Of a stretch of DNA of 64,000 nt, positions 32,298-40,370 are shown piece by piece. The stretch comes from UBA685 sp049890115 (GTDB taxonomy: Bacteria > Pseudomonadota > Alphaproteobacteria > Puniceispirillales > Puniceispirillaceae): positions 1 through 64,000 of the forward strand of contig JBMHCC010000045.1 of assembly GCA_049890115.1 (NCBI GenBank), written 5' to 3'. The notes below the pieces were generated by a model, which had not been told where the DNA came from, made no database searches, and saw nothing but the letters and a program-made list of their open reading frames with translations. A program made the translations under genes and the position numbers. Every line of letters begins with the position of its first letter. The first letter of the stretch is position 1.

Positions 32298-32897
32298 ATG
32301 GCAGGACATCGCTCCCCTCGTGCTTGGCAAAGAATGTTATCTGGCAGACGCCTTGATATTCTGCAACCAAGTCCCATCGATATCGAAATTTCTGATATCG
32401 CACATGGGCTGGCGCGGGTGGCAAGATGGAATGGCCAGACCAAGGGGAAATATGGCTATTCTGTTGCGCAACATTCTGTTCTGGTAGAGCGGTTGGTGCA
32501 AACAAATGCGCCTAAATTAGACCAAAAATGGCGACTTGCGACATTGCTTCATGATGGGCCTGAATATGTCATTGGTGATATGATTACGCCTTTTAAAACG
32601 GCTTTGGGTCCACAATATAAAGACATTGAGGCTGGCCTTGAGGCAGCTATTTATCTGCGCTTTGGCCTGCCAGCTCACCTGCCAGCCTATGTGAAGACTA
32701 TTATCAAACGTGCTGACAGAATGGCTGCCTGGTTAGAGGCAACCCAATTAGCTGGCTTTTCAGAAGATGAGGCAAAAAAATTATTTCCGCAACCGCGCGG
32801 CCTGCCCGCGAAACTAAAATTGACGCCGCAATCACCAGAAGAAGCAGCAAAAATATTCTTACGCCGCTTTCATATTCTAAGTGGAGAGGTCAGCTGA
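32298..32897 (+). CDS. HD-domain hydrolase (YfbR-like)
   Basis: A 199-residue HD-superfamily phosphohydrolase. His59 (Q-H-S), the H-D pair at 85-86 in L-L-H-D-G-P-E-Y, and a later Asp in K-R-A-D form the metal site. The E-Y-V-I-G-D-M segment resembles YfbR/5'-nucleotidase-type HD proteins that act on deoxynucleoside monophosphates, but the exact substrate is not visible. An AAAAAGGAAA site precedes the ATG. Confidence 0.82.
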   Translation: MAGHRSPRAWQRMLSGRRLDILQPSPIDIEISDIAHGLARVARWNGQTKGKYGYSVAQHSVLVERLVQTNAPKLDQKWRLATLLHDGPEYVIGDMITPFKTALGPQYKDIEAGLEAAIYLRFGLPAHLPAYVKTIIKRADRMAAWLEATQLAGFSEDEAKKLFPQPRGLPAKLKLTPQSPEEAAKIFLRRFHILSGEVS

Positions 32898-32909
32898 TAA
32901 AAATCAGAA

Positions 32910-32982
32910 GATGATAGGTGTAATGCGGCCTGATATTACATAGCCGCTATCATCAGATAGGCTGGCGCTAGCTAGTGCCAGC
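32910..32982. terminator. Structured region between convergent genes, possible bidirectional terminator
   Basis: Between the HD hydrolase and the leftward small gene lie two inverted repeats. The first nests GATGATAG (32910-32917) with CTATCATC (32947-32954) around TGTAAT (32919-32924) with ATTACA (32935-32940). The second is a 22-bp near-perfect palindrome at 32961-32982. Neither has a clear T run, so an intrinsic terminator is only one reading; protection of the two mRNA ends is another. Confidence 0.4.
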
Positions 32983-33004
32983 ACCAGATTACCGAAATGT
33001 TGAA

Positions 33005-33376
33005 CTAGCCTTTCGGCTTAAGAGACGCGATAGGCGCAGTATTAGAGGCAGCATCTTCTTCAGCGTCATTTGCCGCTGTTTCTTCCACAATTTCAGCCTT
33101 TGCCTTTTTTGAGAAAGCACTAGCTTTTGCTGGCTTTTTTGCGTCTTCAAATAAAGATGGGTCAATTTTAATTGAATTGAGAAGGCCAAGAGAGCGTTGC
33201 ATCAATGCGAGTGATTCATCAAGCATCGCAATCGCTTTTGCAGTATGGGCATCATTGACCTTTTCATTTTTTTCAGTCAGTTCCCAAGCCAGGCTATTAA
33301 CCTGATCTGAAATACGCACCAGCTTTGTTTTACCGCGCTTTCTCAGATTGCGCACATTGGCAATTACCTTACTCAT
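33005..33376 (-). CDS. Small helical protein with charged Ala/Lys tail, function unknown
   Basis: A 123-residue protein: a basic start (S-K-V-I-A-N-V-R-N-L-R-K-R-G-K-T-K-L-V), a helical middle with regular hydrophobics, and a low-complexity Lys/Ala/Glu tail. I see no signal peptide or membrane segment and do not recognise the family. I chose the ATG at 33376 because GGAGCAGGA lies just upstream; the frame stays open to 33445 without another good site. Confidence 0.55.
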   Translation of the reverse strand: MSKVIANVRNLRKRGKTKLVRISDQVNSLAWELTEKNEKVNDAHTAKAIAMLDESLALMQRSLGLLNSIKIDPSLFEDAKKPAKASAFSKKAKAEIVEETAANDAEEDAASNTAPIASLKPKG

Positions 33377-33536
33377 TTTCCTGCTCCAATTTTTAAAAAG
33401 CCTAGCCTTCTTGGTTAAGTATAAGTTATTTCTGATATAATGCAATAAGGTGACGATCTTGATGAAGCGCTATTTTCTCGTTGCATAAGCTGACAGGATT
33501 AGCTATCCAGATGCCACCAGCATCAAATATGCTTTT

Positions 33537-33621
33537 GCGGGCGTGATGGAATGGTAGACATAACGGACTTAAAATCCGTGGGCCTTAGGCCGTGGGGGTT
33601 CAAGTCCCCCCGCCCGTACCA
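33537..33621 (+). tRNA. tRNA-Leu (anticodon UAA)
   Basis: The 85-base sequence folds as a class II tRNA: acceptor arm GCGGGCG (33537-33543) with CGCCCGT, the anticodon stem ACGGA/TCCGT around loop CTTAAAA giving anticodon TAA, a long variable arm (GGCCTTAGGCC), a T arm GGGGGTTCAAGTCCCCC and an encoded CCA end. It reads leucine UUA (and by wobble UUG), which are common codons in this AT-leaning region. The rhomboid gene starts 22 bp downstream. Confidence 0.96.
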
Positions 33622-33642
33622 TTTGCAAGGGAACAGCAGCTT

Positions 33643-34449
33643 ATGTTCTTTCTGCCACTTTTCGATGATAATAAAACAAACTCTACACCGCTGATAAGTT
33701 GGATTATCATTGGGTTATGTGTTCTGGTATTTCTCTGGCAGTCAGGCCTTAGCCCATTAGCAGAACGAAGCGTGATAGTGCATTATGGTGTTGTGCCTGC
33801 ACGATTATTTTCTAGCTATGATTTTTTGACCATTGTCAGCTCAATGTTTTTGCATGGCGGCTTTTTGCATCTTGGATCAAACATGCTTTATTTGTGGATC
33901 TTTGGCGATAATGTTGAAGATGCTATGGGCAAGTTCCGCTTTATTATCTTCTATTTATTATGTGGTATGGCAGCAGCGTTAACACAAGCATTAATCGACC
34001 CCTCTTCACCTATCCCGTTAATTGGCGCATCTGGCGGGATAGCTGGCATATTGGGGGGCTATATTATGCTCTATCCGAAAGCCACAATCAGGGTATTTAT
34101 GTGGATATTTATCATAATCAGATTACTGAATATCCCAGCATGGATTGTGCTTGGCTTCTGGATTGGCGGCCAGTTCTTATCAGTACCTGCTGCACTAGAG
34201 GGCGGCGGCGGCGTTGCTTATTTCGCGCATATTGGCGGTTTTATTGCTGGCATGATTCTGGTTAGTTTGTTCAAACGCTCTGATGTGCCATTATTTGGTG
34301 CATCATCTGGTGCATTACCAGCATGGCACATTGAAGCATCTACCAATTTGCGCCATGATTTCCGCAAAAGCCATGTGTTGGAAAAACAACATCGCTCTGG
34401 CTCTGTGCCTGGCTTTAAACGCCGGCCCAAAGGCCCTTGGGATAGCTGA
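33643..34449 (+). CDS. Rhomboid-family intramembrane serine protease
   Basis: A 268-residue polytopic protein with the rhomboid catalytic pair: the serine in G-A-S-G-G-I-A-G and the histidine in F-A-H-I-G-G-F. The H-G-G-F-L-H-L-G-S-N-M motif of the second membrane segment is also present. Rhomboids cleave membrane-spanning substrates; the target is unknown. I chose the ATG at 33643 because the upstream frame runs into the tRNA gene. A C-terminal soluble, basic tail of about 60 residues follows the last membrane segment. Confidence 0.92.
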   Translation: MFFLPLFDDNKTNSTPLISWIIIGLCVLVFLWQSGLSPLAERSVIVHYGVVPARLFSSYDFLTIVSSMFLHGGFLHLGSNMLYLWIFGDNVEDAMGKFRFIIFYLLCGMAAALTQALIDPSSPIPLIGASGGIAGILGGYIMLYPKATIRVFMWIFIIIRLLNIPAWIVLGFWIGGQFLSVPAALEGGGGVAYFAHIGGFIAGMILVSLFKRSDVPLFGASSGALPAWHIEASTNLRHDFRKSHVLEKQHRSGSVPGFKRRPKGPWDS

Positions 34450-34483
34450 TTGTCACCATGCTAATTATGCCGCATGATGGCTA

Positions 34484-35248
34484 TTAGCTATCTTGGCCTT
34501 CTGCCAATATTTGGGCATCATGACCTGCTGAGCGCACCTTATCTGCCATCATGGTGGCAGCTTCATAGCAATCTGTTTTATCTTTTGATGTAATCACAAC
34601 AGCGGTGCCAAATTGCCCTGGTTTGAACCAAGGATAGCTGCCAACTGACAGCCCTTCAAAATGATTGGAAACCTCTTGCATAATGGTTGCAATCGTACCC
34701 TCACCAATGGCGCATTGCACTGTGATACGGGTGCGTTTTGGGCCGCCCTCTAACTTATCTTTCAGCCCCTCAAACATCGATTGCAAAATAGATGGCACGC
34801 CTGCCATCACATAGACATTTTCCAAGATAAAGCCTGGTGCGGCACTGGCAGGATTATCAATCAATGCGGCATCTTCTGGGATATCAGCCATTTTTTGGCG
34901 TGCTTCATTAAATTCAATATCTGTGTCTTTATAATGTGCCAAAAGGCGTCTTTCAGCTTCTTCATGGCGGATGACAGCCTTGCCAAATGCTTTTGCGATA
35001 GAGGCTGTTGTTATATCATCATGAGTGGGGCCAATGCCGCCAGATGTAAATAGATAATCATAGCTCTCAGATAATTCGCGAACATGCCTGATAATCACTG
35101 ATTCCACATCAGCAATAACGCGCGCCTCAATCAGATCAATACCGATCTCATTTAGTTGCTCTGCCAGCCAGCCAATATTTTTATCCTTTGTACGACCTGA
35201 TAGGATTTCATCACCAATCACCAAAATTGCTGCTGTCTGGGTTGCCAT
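34484..35248 (-). CDS. CinA N-terminal / molybdopterin-binding domain protein
   Basis: A 254-residue protein of the MoaB/MogA-like fold seen in the N-terminal half of CinA. The signatures are G-D-E-I-L-S-G-R-T-K-D-K-N and T-S-G-G-I-G-P-T-H-D-D. The C-terminal nicotinamide-nucleotide amidase domain of full CinA is absent; stand-alone versions are normal in alphaproteobacteria, so this is not a truncation. Activity is uncertain (ADP-ribose pyrophosphatase in some CinA proteins). The ATG at 35248 is chosen over 35272, since M-A-T-Q-T fits the family start. Confidence 0.87.
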   Translation of the reverse strand: MATQTAAILVIGDEILSGRTKDKNIGWLAEQLNEIGIDLIEARVIADVESVIIRHVRELSESYDYLFTSGGIGPTHDDITTASIAKAFGKAVIRHEEAERRLLAHYKDTDIEFNEARQKMADIPEDAALIDNPASAAPGFILENVYVMAGVPSILQSMFEGLKDKLEGGPKRTRITVQCAIGEGTIATIMQEVSNHFEGLSVGSYPWFKPGQFGTAVVITSKDKTDCYEAATMMADKVRSAGHDAQILAEGQDS

Positions 35249-35368
35249 TTTACGCCTTTTCCTTATCTGCACGCGCTATCGCGCCTATCTGTCAATTTGA
35301 CAAATCACCTGTCTTTGATGTTTATATAGCGGCTCTATTCTATTTGAGAAGGTGCAAGGTCAAAACAA

Positions 35369-36160
35369 ATGCGTTATGAGTCCGTTATTCTGCATGGCAC
35401 AGATGGTTTTGCCGGCATGAGAAAAGCTGGCCGTCTGGCAGCTGAAGTTCTTGATATGATAACAGAACATGTTGTTGCTGGCATCACAACAGAACAGCTT
35501 GATAAGATCTGCCATGATTACATTACAGATCACAATGCCATACCAGCACCACTGAATTATAAAGGCTTTCCCAAAGCAACCTGTATCTCATTAAATCATG
35601 TGGTTTGTCATGGCATCCCTGGCCCTCGCAAATTAATTGAGGGCGATATATTAAACATTGATGTCACTGTTATTCTGGATGGATGGTATGGTGATACATC
35701 TCGGATGTATGTGGTTGGTAAACCATCTGTCAAAGCGAAAAACCTGATTAATAACACCTATGAATGCCTGATGCGCGCTATTGCGGTTTGTCGCCCTGGT
35801 GCCACATTAGGTGATATTGGCCATGCCATTCAAAGCCATGCTGAGGCTAATCGCTTTTCAGTCGTACGTGATTTTACCGGCCATGGCCTTGGCCGCGTCT
35901 TTCACACAGCCCCAACCATTTTACATTATGGCAAACCAGGGGCTGGATTGGCATTAGAGGCTGGCATGATTTTTACGATTGAGCCAATGATTAATGCTGG
36001 ACGCTATGACACTAAAATTCTGGATGATGGCTGGACAGCTGTAACCAAAGATAAAAGCTTATCCGCGCAATTTGAACATTCTATTGGCATTACCGAAGAT
36101 GGCGCTGAAATCTTCACCCTGTCACCAGCTGGCTATAGCAAACCGCCTTATGATGGTTAA
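35369..36160 (+). CDS. map: Type I methionine aminopeptidase
   Basis: Map removes the initiator methionine from nascent proteins. The 263-residue protein keeps the pita-bread metal site: Asp in N-I-D-V-T, Asp in G-D-T-S-R-M, His in T-G-H-G-L-G, Glu in T-I-E-P-M, and a final Glu in F-E-H-S-I-G. H-G-I-P-G-P with an N-terminal R-K-A-G-R-L-A-A-E-V helix is typical of the family. Length is normal. Confidence 0.96.
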   Translation: MRYESVILHGTDGFAGMRKAGRLAAEVLDMITEHVVAGITTEQLDKICHDYITDHNAIPAPLNYKGFPKATCISLNHVVCHGIPGPRKLIEGDILNIDVTVILDGWYGDTSRMYVVGKPSVKAKNLINNTYECLMRAIAVCRPGATLGDIGHAIQSHAEANRFSVVRDFTGHGLGRVFHTAPTILHYGKPGAGLALEAGMIFTIEPMINAGRYDTKILDDGWTAVTKDKSLSAQFEHSIGITEDGAEIFTLSPAGYSKPPYDG

Positions 36161-36269
36161 GTTCAGTTAACAAACAATTCATTCACAATTTCTTAATATC
36201 TGTGCTGATAAACTAAGCCAATGATTGCCGCATTTCAGAGGCAATCTGCGCTTTATAAATAGAGAGATC

Positions 36270-36959
36270 ATGGCACAGAAAGACAATCATCAGCGTGGCC
36301 ACAGGCAGCGCATGAAGGAAAAAGTCAAGTTACGCGGCATATCTGCTTTATCTGACCATGAATTGCTTGAATTACTGCTCTATCCCTTACGGCCGCGTAT
36401 AGATACGAAACCAATCGTCAAAGCGCTATTTGCAAAATTTGATAGTTTCGCAGGCATGTTATATGGCACCGAAGCAGACTGGCACTCTGTGAAAGGTATC
36501 GGGACTGAAACAGCCCTTCATTTTCAGCTCATCGCTGAAATTCTAGATCGCCTATCTTTTGATCGTATTAAAGACAGGAACATCATCTCTCATTGGCAGA
36601 ATTTGGAGTTTTATTGCATTCAAAAATTATCGTTTGAAAGCACTGAAACCTTTATGATGATTCTGCTAGATAACCAGAATCGAGTTATAGATAATGTCAT
36701 TTTGGGTTCAGGAACCGTTAATCAAATGATCATCTATCCAAGAGAGGTTTTGCGTCAGGCGCTAGCCTATAATGCTGTCAGTGTGATTTTAGTTCACAAC
36801 CACCCAAGTCAGGATAAAAGGCCAAGCCCACAAGATATTGAGATGACAGCTATTTTAAAAAATACGCTATTAGCTGCCAAAATAACATTGCATGATCATG
36901 TCATTGTCGCTGGTGGCAGCTGTATCAGCCTGCGCAATAACGGCTTAATTCCAGACTAA
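36270..36959 (+). CDS. radC: RadC/JAB-domain protein
   Basis: A 229-residue RadC-family protein with an N-terminal helix-hairpin-helix region (K-G-I-G-T-E-T-A near residue 70) and a C-terminal JAB domain whose metal motif reads H-N-H-P-S-Q followed by the later Asp of P-Q-D-I-E-M-T. Despite the name, a direct role in DNA repair is doubtful for the family. I chose the ATG at 36270, preceded by a GAGAGA site. A perfect 7-bp inverted repeat (36223-36229 with 36240-36246) lies in the leader. Confidence 0.9.
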   Translation: MAQKDNHQRGHRQRMKEKVKLRGISALSDHELLELLLYPLRPRIDTKPIVKALFAKFDSFAGMLYGTEADWHSVKGIGTETALHFQLIAEILDRLSFDRIKDRNIISHWQNLEFYCIQKLSFESTETFMMILLDNQNRVIDNVILGSGTVNQMIIYPREVLRQALAYNAVSVILVHNHPSQDKRPSPQDIEMTAILKNTLLAAKITLHDHVIVAGGSCISLRNNGLIPD

Positions 36960-37023
36960 TCAACCGCCAGACTAGCAAAGCTCAAACTGGCAAATCACAG
37001 TATTTGAGAGAGCCGAAAACCTC

Positions 37024-37236
37024 TTATTTTTTGGTCTTATTATTTTTTTGCGAGATCTGATATTGGATTTCATCGCTAGCTGCTTTGGTCAGCTCACCAG
37101 CTCGCCTTGCGCCTTTCAACAAGGCAGGCTTTGCTTTTTCAGCAGCGGTTTTGGCAATCTTTGATGCCTCTGCTTGCACTTTTGGGTTTTGTGCAGCACG
37201 CAAGGCAAGATTCATCAACAGACGTCGTACTATCAT
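37024..37236 (-). CDS. Small basic Ala/Lys-rich protein, function unknown
   Basis: A 70-residue helical protein of low complexity, rich in Ala and Lys, with no signal peptide. It is preceded by an AAGAAGG site 8 bases from the ATG, which supports it as a real gene. Similar short Ala/Lys-rich proteins occur in marine alphaproteobacteria, but I cannot name a family. It diverges from purB. Confidence 0.5.
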   Translation of the reverse strand: MIVRRLLMNLALRAAQNPKVQAEASKIAKTAAEKAKPALLKGARRAGELTKAASDEIQYQISQKNNKTKK

Positions 37237-37361
37237 GAAATCGGCCTTCTTTATTAGTTAAATTTGTACTTTTATACCCATCACTATAGCCAATCTTTCA
37301 GAAAAATGATATGACATCGCATCATCAAATTATCTTTTTTTTCTGGGGAAATTATCGTTCC

Positions 37362-38657
37362 ATGATACCGCGTTATGCACGCGAGGAAATGACCGCAATC
37401 TGGTCTCCTTCTTCTAAGTTCCAAATCTGGTTTGAAATCGAAGCACATGCCTGTGATGCGCAAGCAAATTTAGGCGTTATTCCAAAAGAGGCCGCAAAAG
37501 CTGTCTGGGAACGTGGTCAATTTGACATTGACCGCATTGATGAAATCGAACGCGAAACCAAACATGATGTCATCGCCTTTTTGACGAATCTGGCAGAATA
37601 TGTAGGGCCAGAGGCACGTTTTGTCCATCAAGGCATGACCTCATCAGATGTGCTTGATACCACTTTGGCCGTTCAGATGGCGCGTGCCAGCGATTTACTG
37701 ATGACAGGGTTGGACAGGCTTTGTGATGCGCTTGAAAAACGCGCTTATGAATTCAAGACAACACCAACCATTGGCAGGTCGCATGGTATTCATGCAGAGC
37801 CAACGACATTTGGTCTAAAATTAGCGGGGCATTTTGCTGAAATAGATAGATGCCGCAGCCGCCTTGCAGCAGCGCGTGCCGAAATCGCAACCTGTGCTAT
37901 CTCAGGTGCTGTTGGCACATTCGCGCATATTGACCCAGCAGTTGAGGCACATGTTGCTGAACAGATGGGGCTAGCGATTGAGCCTGTTTCAACACAAGTT
38001 ATCCCGCGTGATAGACATGCTATGTTCTTCGCGACCTTGGGTGTCATTGCCAGCTCGATTGAGAGATTGGCAACCGAAATCAGGCATTTGCAACGCACAG
38101 AAGTCAGAGAAGCTGAAGAATTCTTCTCAGCAGGGCAAAAAGGCTCATCAGCCATGCCACATAAGCGTAACCCTGTTCTAACTGAAAATCTGACAGGCCT
38201 AGCACGCATTGTTCGTGCAGCAGTTACACCAGCTATGGAAAATGTGGCTTTATGGCATGAACGCGATATTTCGCACAGCTCAGTTGAACGTATGTTTGGC
38301 CCAGATGCCACTATCACACTTGATTTTGCACTGCACCGCATGGCTGGCGTTATTGAAAATCTGCTTGTTTATCCTGAAAAGATGCAGGCAAATCTTGATG
38401 CGCTTGGTGGTCTGGTTCATTCACAACAAGTACTGCTTGCCCTGACACAAAAAGGTGTGAGCCGCGAAGATAGCTATAAGATGGTTCAGCGCAATGCCAT
38501 GGATGTTTGGGCTGGCAATGGCAATTATCTTGATTTGCTGAAAGCAGATGCTGATGTGCAAAAGGCACTATCTGATGCTGAATTAGAGGCCCTTTTTGAC
38601 CTTGAGCAGCATTTCAAACATATTGATACGATCTTTGCGCGGGTCTTCAAAAAATAG
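37362..38657 (+). CDS. purB: Adenylosuccinate lyase
   Basis: PurB acts twice in purine synthesis, splitting SAICAR and adenylosuccinate. The 431-residue protein has M-I-P-R-Y at its start, the catalytic histidine regions T-S-S-D-V-L-D-T and R-S-H-G-I-H-A-E-P, and the superfamily signature G-S-S-A-M-P-H-K-R-N-P. I chose the ATG at 37362; the frame is open upstream to 37311, but the family start is M-I-P-R-Y. It opens the run purB-purC-purS-purQ-purL. Confidence 0.96.
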   Translation: MIPRYAREEMTAIWSPSSKFQIWFEIEAHACDAQANLGVIPKEAAKAVWERGQFDIDRIDEIERETKHDVIAFLTNLAEYVGPEARFVHQGMTSSDVLDTTLAVQMARASDLLMTGLDRLCDALEKRAYEFKTTPTIGRSHGIHAEPTTFGLKLAGHFAEIDRCRSRLAAARAEIATCAISGAVGTFAHIDPAVEAHVAEQMGLAIEPVSTQVIPRDRHAMFFATLGVIASSIERLATEIRHLQRTEVREAEEFFSAGQKGSSAMPHKRNPVLTENLTGLARIVRAAVTPAMENVALWHERDISHSSVERMFGPDATITLDFALHRMAGVIENLLVYPEKMQANLDALGGLVHSQQVLLALTQKGVSREDSYKMVQRNAMDVWAGNGNYLDLLKADADVQKALSDAELEALFDLEQHFKHIDTIFARVFKK

Positions 38658-38681
38658 CTAGGCGATAAAAAAGAGATACTG

Positions 38682-39422
38682 ATGAGCGATAGAAAACCAC
38701 TATATGAAGGCAAGGCAAAAATTCTCTATGAAGGCCCTGAAGATGGCACCATCATTCAGTATTTCAAAGATGACGCTACCGCCTATAACGCACAGAAAAA
38801 AGATAGCATCTCGCAAAAAGGCGTGCTGAATAACCAGATTAGCGCACATTTATTGCCAGCCTTGGGGCATATTGGTATCCCGCATCATTTCATTGAACGT
38901 CTCAATTTGCGTGAACAGCTTGTTCAAAAAGTAGAAATTGTGCCGATTGAGGTGATTGTGCGTAATGTGGCTGCAGGCTCTGTCTGCCCTCGCCTTGGCC
39001 TTGAGGAAGGCACAACTCTGCCAGCGCCATTAATTGAATTTTGTCTCAAAGATGATGCGCTTGGCGACCCTGTTGTCGCGCGTGAACATATCACCCTGCT
39101 CGGTTATGCCGACCATGATGAGCTTGATGAAATCACCTATCTGACAGAACGCGTGAATGACTTTTTAAGTGGGTTATTTTTTGGCATTGGTGTGCGGCTC
39201 ATTGATTTCAAATTAGAATTTGGCAGATTAGCTGATGAAGATGGCTATCAAATTATTCTGGCCGATGAGATCAGCCCTGATAATTGCCGCCTCTGGGATG
39301 CCGAGACCAATGAAAAGATGGATAAAGACCGCTTCCGACGTGATTTAGGCGGGCTTGTTGAGGCCTATAGCGAAATTGCGCGCCGCCTTGGCATTGAAAT
39401 TGAATTTGAAAAAAAAGATTAA
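38682..39422 (+). CDS. purC: SAICAR synthase
   Basis: PurC joins CAIR and aspartate in purine synthesis. The 246-residue protein begins with K-P-L-Y-E-G-K-A-K and carries the signature R-L-I-D-F-K-L-E-F-G and the L-A-D-E-I-S-P-D motif, a normal short bacterial form. It lies 24 bp after purB and 13 bp before purS. Confidence 0.97.
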   Translation: MSDRKPLYEGKAKILYEGPEDGTIIQYFKDDATAYNAQKKDSISQKGVLNNQISAHLLPALGHIGIPHHFIERLNLREQLVQKVEIVPIEVIVRNVAAGSVCPRLGLEEGTTLPAPLIEFCLKDDALGDPVVAREHITLLGYADHDELDEITYLTERVNDFLSGLFFGIGVRLIDFKLEFGRLADEDGYQIILADEISPDNCRLWDAETNEKMDKDRFRRDLGGLVEAYSEIARRLGIEIEFEKKD

Positions 39423-39435
39423 GGATTGTCAGACC

Positions 39436-39684
39436 ATGAAAGTCACTGTGAATATCTCGTTAAAAGAGGGCGTTCTTGATCCCCAAGGCAGAGCTGTTGA
39501 ACGCTCGCTAGCATCGATTGGATTTTCCGAAGCAAGCAATGTTCGCATCGGCAAGCAAATCACGCTTGATGTCGAAGCTGAAGATGCTGGACGTGCCCAT
39601 CAGCGTGTAGCGCGTATGTGCGAGCAAATTCTCGCTAATACGGTTATCGAAGATTATGAAATTACAGTTGAAGAAGACCAATGA
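39436..39684 (+). CDS. purS: FGAM synthase subunit PurS
   Basis: PurS is the small subunit that bridges PurQ and PurL in the three-part phosphoribosylformylglycinamidine synthase. The 82-residue protein matches the family (K-V-T-V-N-I-S start, G-V-L-D-P-Q-G-R-A-V-E and V-R-I-G-K). I chose the ATG at 39436 after the purC stop; the frame is open upstream inside purC. Its stop overlaps the purQ start (ATGA). Confidence 0.96.
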   Translation: MKVTVNISLKEGVLDPQGRAVERSLASIGFSEASNVRIGKQITLDVEAEDAGRAHQRVARMCEQILANTVIEDYEITVEEDQ

Positions 39685-40370
39685 GAGTAGCAGTAATTAT
39701 TTTTCCAGGCTCTAATTGTGACCGCGACATGATGATGGCTGTCAGCCGCATTACGGGCAGGCGACCTGATATGGTCTGGCATAAAGAGACAAGCCTTGAT
39801 GCTGCTGATTTGGTTATTATCCCTGGTGGCTTTTCTTTTGGTGATTATTTGCGCTGTGGCGCCTTGGCAGCACGTTCACCAATTATGGAATCAGTGCTAG
39901 ATCATGCCAGCCGTGGCGGCGCTATCTTAGGTGTTTGTAACGGGTTTCAAATTCTTTTGGAAACAGGTCTTTTACCAGGTGTTCTTGTCAAGAATAAGGG
40001 ACTGAAATTCATTTGCCGTGATACCAGATTAGCTGTTCAGGAAACCATTAATTCGCCTTTTACTTCTGGCTTTACAGCTGGTGATGAAATCACCATTCCT
40101 GTCGCCCATAATGAAGGTAATTATTTTGCTGATGAAGATAGTCTGGCATCACTAGAAGATAATGGCCAGATTGCCCTTCGCTATGTATCTGGGCCGGCTT
40201 TTGGGCCAAGCAATCCCAATGGCTCATCCTTAGATATTGCCGGCATTTTATCACCTAATGGCCGGATAATGGGAATGATGCCTCATCCTGAAAGAGCTGC
40301 TGATCCAGCGCTTGGTAATGATGATGGTTTACGCTTTTTAACACAAGCTTTGACGATGGTGGCAGCCTGA
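39681..40370 (+). CDS. purQ: FGAM synthase subunit PurQ (glutaminase)
   Basis: PurQ supplies ammonia from glutamine to PurL. The 229-residue class I glutamine amidotransferase has the nucleophile cysteine in G-V-C-N-G-F-Q-I-L and the His-Glu pair in M-M-P-H-P-E-R. It overlaps purS by 4 bp and shares one base with purL (TGATG), so the three FGAM synthase subunits are translationally coupled. Confidence 0.97.
   Translation: MRVAVIIFPGSNCDRDMMMAVSRITGRRPDMVWHKETSLDAADLVIIPGGFSFGDYLRCGALAARSPIMESVLDHASRGGAILGVCNGFQILLETGLLPGVLVKNKGLKFICRDTRLAVQETINSPFTSGFTAGDEITIPVAHNEGNYFADEDSLASLEDNGQIALRYVSGPAFGPSNPNGSSLDIAGILSPNGRIMGMMPHPERAADPALGNDDGLRFLTQALTMVAA

Noticed and set aside
33537..34449. tRNA-Leu as an integration site for a mobile element
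   Set aside because: No integrase gene, no repeat of the tRNA 3' end that I could find, and the neighbour is an ordinary rhomboid gene.
34484..35248. CinA-like gene as a truncated pseudogene
   Set aside because: Stand-alone N-terminal-domain versions are common in alphaproteobacteria and the protein has intact motifs and a normal end.
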